Below, piece by piece: positions 11,100 to 18,768 of a DNA stretch of 64,000 nt. Below the pieces are notes generated by a model. That model saw only the letters and a program-made list of their open reading frames with translations, was not told the origin of the DNA and ran no database searches. Position numbers and translations under genes: made by a program. Source of the stretch: DASYPQ01 sp046155895 (GTDB taxonomy: Bacteria > Planctomycetota > UBA1135 > GCA-002686595); the NCBI GenBank assembly GCA_046155895.1, contig JBJXFB010000167.1, forward strand, positions 1 through 64,000, written 5' to 3'. Every line of letters begins with the position of its first letter. Positions within the stretch are counted from its first letter, which is position 1.

Positions 11100-12791
11100 A
11101 TGAAAGCACGATCCCGCAGATTCGCCCGCGCGCTGAACGTCATGTTGCTGCTCGGAGCCGCGGTGTGCGGCACCGCAGCGACCGCGCACGCCCAGTACAC
11201 GTTCTCGATCGACCGGCGCGGTCCGACCATCACCATCCCCGACTCGGTCACGGGCACCTGCATCACCGCGGGTGACATCCTCGCGCCGCCGCCGCCGGGC
11301 GGCATGCCCGCGTACGCACCGCCCGCTCTGCCCCCCCCCGGGAAGGCGATCCCAGCTGGGATGGTTCCCTTCCCCGGCCTCGCGATCCCAACCGGCATGG
11401 CGTGCCTGTGCGTCCCTCCTCCGGCCATGTGCCCGCTCGAGCTCGACGCGCTTTCCTACGGCACGGACTTCAACCCTGCGGGAGTCGTGCTGCCTCTCGC
11501 GGGTCGCTGGGTCTTCTCGGTCGACGAGTTCGCGGCCGGCATCCCCGGCGGACTCGCCCCCGACGTGGCGACGGAAGCAGCCCCGGGCGTGTTCGAGGCG
11601 GCGGCCGACGTCTTCGAAGCGCTCGGGATTCCGGGCGGGCCGATCCCGCCGCCTCCCGGGCCCGGCTCGGGCAACACGGGCCTGATCGACGGGAACGGAT
11701 TCATCAGCCCGTCGGGTGGCCGCTACCCCGGCGTCGGACTCATCGAGCCCCTTCCTCCCGTCATGGGGCCGGCGGCGCCCGGCGACAACGTCGACGCGAT
11801 CGATGTCGACACGCCGTTCGGGACCTTCCCCGTCTACTTCTCGCTCGACGCCGGGTTCTTCGACCCGCTGCGCGGCGTGCCGAACCTCGGGTCCGCGGCC
11901 GTGAACGGGTTCCCGCCCGCGGCGGTCCTGGTCACTCCCGGTCCCGGCATCGCGCCGATGATGTACGCGCCGCCTCCGGCGCTCGGGCTCGACCTCATGG
12001 GTCCCATGACCGACGACCTCGACGCTCTCGTCCTGATCGAGAACGGGATTCCCATGCTGCAGCTCGGGCCCGGCGGAGACGTCCTCTACTACTCCGTACG
12101 CCGTGGATCGGCGGTCATCGGGGTCCCCGACAGCCTCTTCGGCATCCCCATCGAGCCGGGTGACATCCTGACGCTCCCCGCGTTCGCGGGAGGGCCTCCG
12201 TCGATCTACATCGCGGCGGAATGGCTCGGCCTCGTTACGGCGCGGATGTTCGCTGTCCCCTTCGGCGACGATCTGGACGGCCTCGACTTCCGTGGCATCC
12301 CCGCGACGGGTGTTCCCTTCTGCATCGCCGACGGATTCCAGGTCGCGTGCCCGTGCGGGAACAACGGCGTCGCGCCGAACGGCTGCGCGAACTCGGTGAA
12401 CCCGGCCGGCGCCAATCTGAACGCGGCCGGAGCCGCGTCGCTCGGGGCCCCCACGGTGACGCTCACGACGTCGGGAACGATGGCGACCTCGCTGTGCATC
12501 GTGGTCCAGTCGTCGACGCGGACGGCCGCGGTCCCCTTCGGCGACGGCATGCGCTGCTTCGGGTCTCCCTTCATCCGGTTGTACACGGGCAACGCGGCCG
12601 GCGGGACGTTCACCGTTCCCCCCACCGCCGGCCCGAGCATCCCGGCGCGAGCGGCCGCAGCCGGCGCACCGATTCCGCCGATGGGGATGCGCTTCTACCA
12701 GACCTACTACCGCAATGGGGTGGCGTTCGCGTGCCCGTTCCCGGCGACTTTCAACGCCACGAACGCCTTCGCCATCCAGTGGTTCCCGTGA
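11100..12791 (+). CDS. Secreted planctomycete-type protein with shared C-terminal domain (paralogue B)
   Basis: The protein is 563 aa and has a signal peptide (MKARSRRFARALNVMLLLGAAVCG...AHAQ). It is a diverged tandem paralogue of the preceding gene: matching blocks include FSID..GPTI, ELDALSYG, VFSVDEFAAG, LIDGNGFISPSG, VYFSLDAGFFDP, DDLDALVL and DSLFGIPIEPGDIL. It has many more Pro/Gly/Met runs (for example around 11285-11400) and lacks the DCNGNG calcium-type element. The C-terminal domain has CPCGN, GCANS, GDGMRC, RFYQTYYRNG and a final IQWFP. ATG 11100 follows GGGGGAGACGGAGG, a usable ribosome-binding site. The function is unknown; the tandem position suggests local duplication. Confidence 0.78.
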   Translation: MKARSRRFARALNVMLLLGAAVCGTAATAHAQYTFSIDRRGPTITIPDSVTGTCITAGDILAPPPPGGMPAYAPPALPPPGKAIPAGMVPFPGLAIPTGMACLCVPPPAMCPLELDALSYGTDFNPAGVVLPLAGRWVFSVDEFAAGIPGGLAPDVATEAAPGVFEAAADVFEALGIPGGPIPPPPGPGSGNTGLIDGNGFISPSGGRYPGVGLIEPLPPVMGPAAPGDNVDAIDVDTPFGTFPVYFSLDAGFFDPLRGVPNLGSAAVNGFPPAAVLVTPGPGIAPMMYAPPPALGLDLMGPMTDDLDALVLIENGIPMLQLGPGGDVLYYSVRRGSAVIGVPDSLFGIPIEPGDILTLPAFAGGPPSIYIAAEWLGLVTARMFAVPFGDDLDGLDFRGIPATGVPFCIADGFQVACPCGNNGVAPNGCANSVNPAGANLNAAGAASLGAPTVTLTTSGTMATSLCIVVQSSTRTAAVPFGDGMRCFGSPFIRLYTGNAAGGTFTVPPTAGPSIPARAAAAGAPIPPMGMRFYQTYYRNGVAFACPFPATFNATNAFAIQWFP

Positions 12792-13357
12792 CGTAGGTGA
12801 ACCCTTTCATCCGGTGAGCTGACTCGGATCACGTCCAGAGTCGTGCGGGGCTGAGCTGGAACATACAGTTCGGCCTCGCACGGCCAGTGGGGCAGCGATG
12901 CGATGGGGGCACATCCGGGCGACTCTGGAGGATGTCCCGTTCGCCCCGCGGTCGCTCGTCTCCTGGCTCCGCGCCTACGTTCCGCCCGCTCCGCAGCAAT
13001 TCCCCATTTACCTCGGCGCTGCGGACCCGCGGTTCCTCTCCCCCCCTCCAGGACGCCTCGCTCGCAGGCCCACGCGACGTCCTGGAAGTCGAGAACGCGG
13101 CCCGATGGAGAGAGATCCGGGAGTATCCCCGATTCCTGAAGCTCCTTCAGCTTCGGGCATGGCAGAGCCCCGCGCCGAGCCAGCCTCGGAGTCGATATTC
13201 AGCATCCGGCAGATGCGGGCGCGCCATGGGCGGCGTCGTGTAGGTCCGGCGTCGACAGGCTCCACGTTCCACCAGACGAACGGTGTGCGCGTGCGTCAAG
13301 GCGGGTGAACCACCCTACCGACGCGAGATTCACCAAATTCCACTTCGAGGAGAGACC
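12792..13357. other. 566-bp intergenic region, no supported gene
   Basis: Open frames here (for example 12898-13308 plus) have shadow-like composition and no recognisable motif. The first 45 bp (12792-12836) resemble the 3' flank of the downstream propeller gene, including GAGCTGACNCGGATC. A stem-loop lies at 13135-13157. The last 20 bp contain the GAGGAGAG ribosome-binding site (13347-13354) of the next gene. Any promoter for the propeller gene must be in this stretch, but I cannot place it. Confidence 0.5.
13135..13157 (+). terminator. Candidate stem-loop downstream of paralogue B
   Basis: CCTGAAGCT (13135-13143) pairs with AGCTTCGGG (13149-13157): nine base pairs including one G-T wobble, around the 5-nt loop CCTTC. 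It has no following T run and lies 344 bp after the upstream stop codon, so it may be a terminator, a processing site or fortuitous. Confidence 0.3.
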
Positions 13358-15208
13358 ATGAAAACGAGAACTGTGATTGAGACGACGAGTCGGGTAGGCG
13401 CGGGAGCATTGTTCGCCCTCGCGCTGGGGGCGCCGGCGGCCGGACAGATCACGACGCGCGCGAGCGTCGATTCGGCCGGGGTGCAGGGGGACGACGAGAG
13501 CAACCAGGCCTCGATCTCCGCCGACGGCCGCTACGTCGCATTCTCGAGCTTCGCCACGAACCTCGTCCCAGGCGACACGAACGCGTGGCGTGACATTTTC
13601 GTGCACGACCGCCAGACCGGCCAGACCGAGCTCGTGAGCGTCGACTCGGCCGGCGCCCAGGGGGATGAACATTGTTGGGCCCCGAGAATCACCCCTGACG
13701 GGCGCTTTGTGGTGTTCGTCAGCGCCGCCACGACCCTCGTTCCGGGAGACACGAACGCTGCAAGCGACCACTTCGTACACGACCGCCAGAGCGGCACGAC
13801 CGAGCGCGTGAGCGTCGACTCGAGCGGTGCGCAAGTGAACTTCGAGAGCAAAGTCAAGCCTTCGATCTCCGACGACGGCCGCTACGTCGCATTCACGAGC
13901 TCAGCCACGAACCTCGTTCTGGGAGATACGAACGGTGTATGGGACATCTTCGTCCGCGACCGCCAGAGCGGTAGCACCGAGCGCGCGAGCGTCAGCTCGG
14001 GCGGGGCCCAGACGGACGGCCACAGTTCCTTGCGATTCGCGAATACGATGTCCGCCGACGGTCGCTACGTCGCGTTCGAGAGCGACGCCACGAACCTCGT
14101 TGCCGGCGACACGAACGCGGAAAGCGACATCTTCGTCCGCGACCGCCAGCTGGGGATCACCGAGCGCATCAGCCTCGACTCGGCCGGGATGCAGGGGAAC
14201 GACTGGAGCGATTGCCCCTCGATCTCCGCCGATGGTCGCTACGTCGCGTTTCGGAGCTTCGCCACGAATCTGGTCCCCGGCGATACGAACGTGAGGACCG
14301 ACATCTTCGTGCGCGACCGCCAGACCGGCAGCACCGAGCGCGTGAGCTTGACCTCTGCCGGAGCGCAAGGGACCCACCACAGCAACGGATTGCCCGCGAT
14401 CTCTTCCGACGGCCGCTACGTGGCATTCGGCAGCTTCGCCGCAAACCTCGTCCCCGGGGATTCGAACGGTACCACCGACATGTTCATCCGCGACCGCCAG
14501 CTCGGCACGACCGAGCGCGTGAGCGTCGGTCCGGGCGCCGCCCAAGCGAATGACTGGAGCTTGGGGGACGCCCCCTCGATCTCCTCCGACGGCCGCTTCG
14601 TGGCCTTCGAGAGCGATGCCAGCAACTTGGTCAGCGGAGACACCAACGGAGTCGACGACATCTTCGTACGCGACCGCGAAGTCATTCCCTTCACGACCCT
14701 TTGCCATCCTGGCGTCGGAGGCGTGATCAGCTGCCCCTGCGGTCAGCCGGCGAATCCGACGGGGGGCTGCGCCAACTTCGGCGCTGGCTCCACGAGCGGG
14801 GCCGTGTTGAGCGCCAGCGGCGCCGCGTACGTCGCTGCCGACTCGGTACTCTTGACGACGAGCAACCACCGCAGCCCCGCAGGCGGCGTCTTGAACGTGT
14901 TCTTCAGCTTCAAGCCGGGGACGGTGACCACGGGCGTGGCGAGCGGCGCCGGCGTGCGCTGCACCAGCGGCGGAGACCTGAAACGCCTCTACACCCTGCA
15001 GGTGTTCGGCGGATCCGGTTCGAAGCCGGGCATGGGCGACTCGAGCGTCAGCGCCCGTTCGGCCTCGCTCCCCGGTCATGCGATCGTGGCTCCCGAGACA
15101 CGCTACTACTTCAACGTCTACCGCGACGGACAGGCGTCCGGTCCCTGCGGCAGCAGCGCGGTCAGCACGAACCTGACGAACACGGTTTCTGTCAGCTGGG
15201 TTCCGTGA
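13358..15208 (+). CDS. Secreted seven-repeat beta-propeller (PD40/TolB-like) with shared C-terminal domain
   Basis: The protein is 616 aa. ATG 13358 is preceded by GAGGAGAG and starts a signal peptide ending near AAGQ. Seven tandem repeats of 58-61 residues follow, each with the core SDGRYVAFSS.ATNLV.GDTN...DIFVRDRQ.G.TERVSV. These are PD40/WD40-like TolB-type beta-propeller blades. The N-terminal ITTRASVDSAGVQGDDES matches the end of a blade, so the ring would be closed by the N-terminal strand. The C-terminal 170 residues are the shared Cys domain (CPCGQ, GCANF, GVRC, LKRLY, final VSWVP). It probably acts as an extracellular binding or structural module. The 3' end and its flank resemble those of the preceding gene. 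Confidence 0.82.
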   Translation: MKTRTVIETTSRVGAGALFALALGAPAAGQITTRASVDSAGVQGDDESNQASISADGRYVAFSSFATNLVPGDTNAWRDIFVHDRQTGQTELVSVDSAGAQGDEHCWAPRITPDGRFVVFVSAATTLVPGDTNAASDHFVHDRQSGTTERVSVDSSGAQVNFESKVKPSISDDGRYVAFTSSATNLVLGDTNGVWDIFVRDRQSGSTERASVSSGGAQTDGHSSLRFANTMSADGRYVAFESDATNLVAGDTNAESDIFVRDRQLGITERISLDSAGMQGNDWSDCPSISADGRYVAFRSFATNLVPGDTNVRTDIFVRDRQTGSTERVSLTSAGAQGTHHSNGLPAISSDGRYVAFGSFAANLVPGDSNGTTDMFIRDRQLGTTERVSVGPGAAQANDWSLGDAPSISSDGRFVAFESDASNLVSGDTNGVDDIFVRDREVIPFTTLCHPGVGGVISCPCGQPANPTGGCANFGAGSTSGAVLSASGAAYVAADSVLLTTSNHRSPAGGVLNVFFSFKPGTVTTGVASGAGVRCTSGGDLKRLYTLQVFGGSGSKPGMGDSSVSARSASLPGHAIVAPETRYYFNVYRDGQASGPCGSSAVSTNLTNTVSVSWVP

Positions 15209-15321
15209 CATGGGTGGACCTGTCAAGCCCCTGAGCTGACACGGATCCTGTATGACGTAGCCGTCCCCGGGTCAGCCCGGTCTCGCGAGAGATCGAGATC
15301 CTCCGGGCCCGAGGGAGAACT

Positions 15322-15351
15322 AGGGTGGCGCCGTGCGAGCGGCGCCACCCT
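15322..15351 (+). terminator. Rho-independent terminator-like perfect 12-bp hairpin
   Basis: AGGGTGGCGCCG (15322-15333) is perfectly complementary to CGGCGCCACCCT (15340-15351) around the 6-nt loop TGCGAG, followed by CCTTT. It lies 114 bp after the propeller gene stop and 24 bp before the next start codon, where it should end transcription of the secreted-protein cluster. The T tract is short, as often in high-GC genomes. Confidence 0.7.
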
Positions 15352-15375
15352 CCTTTGGCTTACGATGTCCCGTCG

Positions 15376-17163
15376 ATGGCCTCACGCTGCACCGGGACGA
15401 AGCCCCTCGCAGACCTGCCGCTTCCGATCCTGGAGGAGCAGCGATCCGCGATCCGGAAATCGAAGTCCGGCAAGTGGCGTGCGATCGTCCTGCTCCTCGT
15501 CCACGTCCTGCTCGCGGCGCACATCGGGCACTGGATGGCGACCGGCGAGTCGCTCTCGCCGCTCGAGCCCTCCGAGGCGATGCGCTTCTCGCAGCAGTCG
15601 ATCGTCAATGCGGGGTTGATCTTCTTCGTCCTGACGATCGGCAGCACGATCGTCCTCGGCCGGTGGTTCTGCGGATGGGCCTGCCACGTCGTCGCCCTGC
15701 AGGACGGGAGCCGCTGGCTGCTCGCGAAGATGGGGATACGGCCCCGGATGGTGAACCTCGGGATCCTCGGCACCGTGCCGTGGATCGCGTTCACCTACAT
15801 GTTCCTCGCGCCGCTCGCCCAGCGCCTCCTCCACGGGCAGGACGTCTCCGTGCGCGGCACGGAGCTCACGACCCAGGCCTTCTGGGAGACCTTCCCCGGC
15901 TGGCCCGTCGCGCTCGTCACGTTCTTCGTGTGCGGCTTCGTGGCCGTCTACCTGCTCGGCTCGAAGGGCTTCTGCAACTACGGCTGTCCCTACGCCGGGA
16001 TCTTCGGGCTCGCCGACCAGCTCGCCCCGATGCGCATCCGCGTCACCGATGCCTGCGACGGGTGCGGCCACTGCACGGCGGTCTGCACGAGCAACGTCCA
16101 GGTGCACCAGGAGGTGCGCGACTACGGCGCGGTCGTCGATCCGGGATGCATGAAGCACCTCGACTGCGTGAGCGTCTGCCCCAAGGACGCCCTCTACGTC
16201 GGCTTCGGGATGCCGGCGATCGCCGCGAAGCCGCGCGCTCCGCTGAAGGCGGTTCCCGGGGACAGCCTCGCGGGAACGCTGCTCGACTTCGGGCTCATGG
16301 CTGCGTTCTTCACCGCCTCCTTCGCGCTGATGCTCGATTTCGACGAGGACCTCTCGCGGATCCCGGGTGTCCAGAATCTGCTCGTCGTCCTCGTGGCGCT
16401 CTCGCTCGCCGTCACGGTGGTGTTCCGCGGCAAGGCGCGCCGGAAGCGCGAGTATGCGCGTGCGGAGGAAGTCCTGCTCGCAGCTGGGTTCCTCCTGACG
16501 ATGTACGCCTTCCGAGGATACAAGGATTGGGTTCCGCTCCTCTTCGCGCTCGGGCTCTCGACGATCCTCGCCTACGTGGTGGTGCAGATGCTGCGCGTCG
16601 CCTACCGTTCCGACGTGAAGATCCAGCGGCACGTCCTGCTCTCCGCGGGGAAATGGAGGAGCGCCGGGACGGTCTTCGCGGTCTCCCTGCTCCCGATCGG
16701 CGCGCTCGGGGCGTACGCGGGTTGGTCGCGTCACGAGCTGCGCTCCTCGTACGAGGACGGCATCCGGGAAGCGCAAGCCGGCCGCTTCGAGCCGGCGATC
16801 GAGCACCTCCGGCGCGCCGTCGAGCTCGAACCGCGCTACAAGGACGCGCAGAGCAAGCTCGCGAGCCTCCTGTGCGACGTCGGCCGCCTCGACGAGGGGA
16901 TCGCCGAGTACGAGTCGGTTCTCGCGAGGGCTCCCCACGCGGTCGAGCCGCGAGCCCTGCTCGGCTTGGCCCTGTTCCGCAAGGGAGATCTCGCCCGCGC
17001 GCGTGCCGAGCTCGAGCGGGCCGTGGCCGAAGCTCCCCTGCACCCCGACCTGCGCGGGATGCTCGCGGAGGTCTGCGCGGGACTCGGCGACCTCGAAGCG
17101 GCGCGGCGGCACGGCGAGGAGGCCCAGCGCCTGCGCGCGACGCCTCCTCCCTCTCCCCACTAG
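15376..17163 (+). CDS. NapH/CcoG-like 4Fe-4S membrane protein with C-terminal TPR
   Basis: The protein is 595 aa from ATG 15376, chosen because longer in-frame starts run through the terminator hairpin. The first half has several membrane helices and the two Fer4_5 motifs (GRWFCGWACH; GFCNYGCPYAG). A soluble ferredoxin-like segment follows with two Cys clusters, CDGCGHCTAVC and CMKHLDCVSVCP. These are features of NapH/NosR/CcoG-type electron carriers of the cytoplasmic membrane. A second group of helices follows, and then three or four TPR units in the last 140 residues. The TPR tail is not part of the usual family. The next gene starts 1 bp later and also carries TPRs plus a thioredoxin fold, which suggests a shared redox or maturation role (inference). 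Confidence 0.82.
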   Translation: MASRCTGTKPLADLPLPILEEQRSAIRKSKSGKWRAIVLLLVHVLLAAHIGHWMATGESLSPLEPSEAMRFSQQSIVNAGLIFFVLTIGSTIVLGRWFCGWACHVVALQDGSRWLLAKMGIRPRMVNLGILGTVPWIAFTYMFLAPLAQRLLHGQDVSVRGTELTTQAFWETFPGWPVALVTFFVCGFVAVYLLGSKGFCNYGCPYAGIFGLADQLAPMRIRVTDACDGCGHCTAVCTSNVQVHQEVRDYGAVVDPGCMKHLDCVSVCPKDALYVGFGMPAIAAKPRAPLKAVPGDSLAGTLLDFGLMAAFFTASFALMLDFDEDLSRIPGVQNLLVVLVALSLAVTVVFRGKARRKREYARAEEVLLAAGFLLTMYAFRGYKDWVPLLFALGLSTILAYVVVQMLRVAYRSDVKIQRHVLLSAGKWRSAGTVFAVSLLPIGALGAYAGWSRHELRSSYEDGIREAQAGRFEPAIEHLRRAVELEPRYKDAQSKLASLLCDVGRLDEGIAEYESVLARAPHAVEPRALLGLALFRKGDLARARAELERAVAEAPLHPDLRGMLAEVCAGLGDLEAARRHGEEAQRLRATPPPSPH

Positions 17164-17164
17164 C

Positions 17165-18211
17165 ATGAAGACACTCGTCATCGCCGCTTGCTCCGTGCTC
17201 TGGCTCGGCACGGCCATTCCCGCTCCCGACGCCGAGTCGGATGCCTTCACGGCGGCCTACGGGCTCAAGACGAAGGGTCAGTCCGCCCAAGCTGCCGCGG
17301 CCTTCGAGGCCATCGCGGCGGCCTATCCGGAGTCTCCGCGTCTCGGCGAGGCTCTCGTCGAGGCGGGGGTCGGATGGTTCGCCGTCGGGAAGAGCCGGCA
17401 GCTGCTCCACCGCTCGAATCCGCAGAGCGACGAGGCGTTTGGCAAGGCCGCCGAGCTGTTCGCGCGCGTCAGCACCGACCGGAAAAGCGACCCGGCCGCC
17501 GGTCGAGCGCAGTACATGCTCGGCTCGACCGCGCTCTTTCAGGGCGACCTCGCCGGCGCGGAGAACGCGTACGGAGCCGTGCTCGAGAAGTTCCCCGGCG
17601 ACCCGAAGTACGCTCCGAAGGCGCTCGAGCGCCGCGCGACGGTCCGACGCCACCTGCTCCAGGACGACCTCGCGCTGGCGGACCTGCGTCTCTACCTGGA
17701 GAAGTACCCGCAGGGCGAGGAGACGGCCTCCGTCTCGCGCTACATCCAGTTCGCGGCGATGAACGGCAAGCCGGCGCCCGCCCTCGATGCCGAAGTCTGG
17801 GTGCAAGGCGGCCCGCACTCGATCGACAAGCTGCGCGGGCGCGTGGTCGGCGTCTACTTCTTCGCGACCTGGTGCGAGAAGTGCGAGGCCGAGCTCCCGT
17901 TCCTGCTCGATCTGGAGCGCCGGCTGTCGCCCGCTGGCTTCGTCCTCGTCGGAGTGATCGACCACAACAAGGGGCAGACGGTCGAGTCGGCCAAGAAGTA
18001 TTGCGGGGAGCATCGGATCCCCTTCGCGGTGATGATGGACAAGGGAAGCACGATGAAGGCGTACTCCGGGCAGGTCATTCCCGAGCTCATCCTGATCGAC
18101 AGGGAGGGGCGCGTCCGCTGGCACGATCACCCCGCCAGCCTCTCGGACTACACGATCGAGACGCTGCTCGGCGAGGAGAGTTCTTCGAAGGCTCCCGGCT
18201 CGCCCAAGTGA
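17165..18211 (+). CDS. TPR protein with TlpA/ResA-like thioredoxin domain
   Basis: The protein is 348 aa. MKTLVIAACSVLWLGTAIPAP is a signal peptide, so the product is exported. Residues about 30-200 are TPR-like helical repeats. From about 205 a TlpA/AhpC-type thioredoxin fold follows with GRVVGVYFFATWCEKC; the redox pair is Cys237 and Cys240. VIPELILIDREGRVRW carries the cis-Pro. It probably reduces or exchanges disulfides in the periplasm, perhaps for the Fe-S membrane protein encoded immediately upstream. The stop codon overlaps the start of the LOG-family gene (GTGA), which indicates a three-gene operon. Confidence 0.85.
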   Translation: MKTLVIAACSVLWLGTAIPAPDAESDAFTAAYGLKTKGQSAQAAAAFEAIAAAYPESPRLGEALVEAGVGWFAVGKSRQLLHRSNPQSDEAFGKAAELFARVSTDRKSDPAAGRAQYMLGSTALFQGDLAGAENAYGAVLEKFPGDPKYAPKALERRATVRRHLLQDDLALADLRLYLEKYPQGEETASVSRYIQFAAMNGKPAPALDAEVWVQGGPHSIDKLRGRVVGVYFFATWCEKCEAELPFLLDLERRLSPAGFVLVGVIDHNKGQTVESAKKYCGEHRIPFAVMMDKGSTMKAYSGQVIPELILIDREGRVRWHDHPASLSDYTIETLLGEESSSKAPGSPK

Positions 18212-18759
18212 GCGGGTCGACCAGGATCTGCGTCTTCTGCGGCGCGCATTCCGGAGCTCGACCGGTGTTCGCGCGCGCGGCCCGCGACCTCGGCGCCGCG
18301 CTCGCCGGTCGGGGCATTCCGCTCGTTTTCGGCGGCGGATCCGTCGGCCTGATGGGCCAGGTCGCCGACGGCGCGCTCGGAGCGGGAGGCGCGGCGATCG
18401 GGGTGATCCCGCAAGCCCTGGTCGACCGAGAGCTCGCGCACGAGGGCCTCACCGAGCTCCACGTCGTCACCACGATGCACGAGCGCAAGGCGAAGATGGT
18501 GGAGCTCTCCTCCGCGTTCATCTCGCTCCCCGGAGGCCTCGGGACGCTCGACGAGACCTTCGAGATCCTGACCTGGGCCCAGCTCGGCTTCCACGCCAAG
18601 CCAGTCGGCCTCCTGAACGTCGACGGCTACTTCTCTCCCCTGCTCGCCTTCCTCGACGGCGCGGTGAGCGAGGGTTTCGTTCCCGCGGCCAGCCGAGTTC
18701 GATGGATCGAGGAGACGGATCCGGAGCGGCTGATCTCGAGGCTGCTCGAATCGCGGTGA
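18208..18759 (+). CDS. LOG family protein (TIGR00730; Rossmann-fold nucleoside 5'-monophosphate phosphoribohydrolase-like)
   Basis: The protein is 183 aa. GTG 18208 overlaps the upstream stop by 4 bp. It has the family signature PGGLGTLDE, the nucleotide-binding GGGSVGLMG, and an N-terminal ICVFCGAHSGARP like other LOG proteins. Characterised members cleave the N-glycosidic bond of cytokinin riboside monophosphates or AMP-like nucleotides; older annotations as lysine decarboxylase are not supported. It is cytosolic. Its operon position behind redox genes gives no clear pathway. Confidence 0.88.
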   Translation: MSGSTRICVFCGAHSGARPVFARAARDLGAALAGRGIPLVFGGGSVGLMGQVADGALGAGGAAIGVIPQALVDRELAHEGLTELHVVTTMHERKAKMVELSSAFISLPGGLGTLDETFEILTWAQLGFHAKPVGLLNVDGYFSPLLAFLDGAVSEGFVPAASRVRWIEETDPERLISRLLESR

Positions 18760-18768
18760 CGGGCCGGG

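Noticed and set aside
12898..13308. A 136-codon frame in the largest intergenic gap
   Set aside because: Arg/Pro-rich, no ribosome-binding site, no motif, and its end overlaps the leader of the propeller gene.
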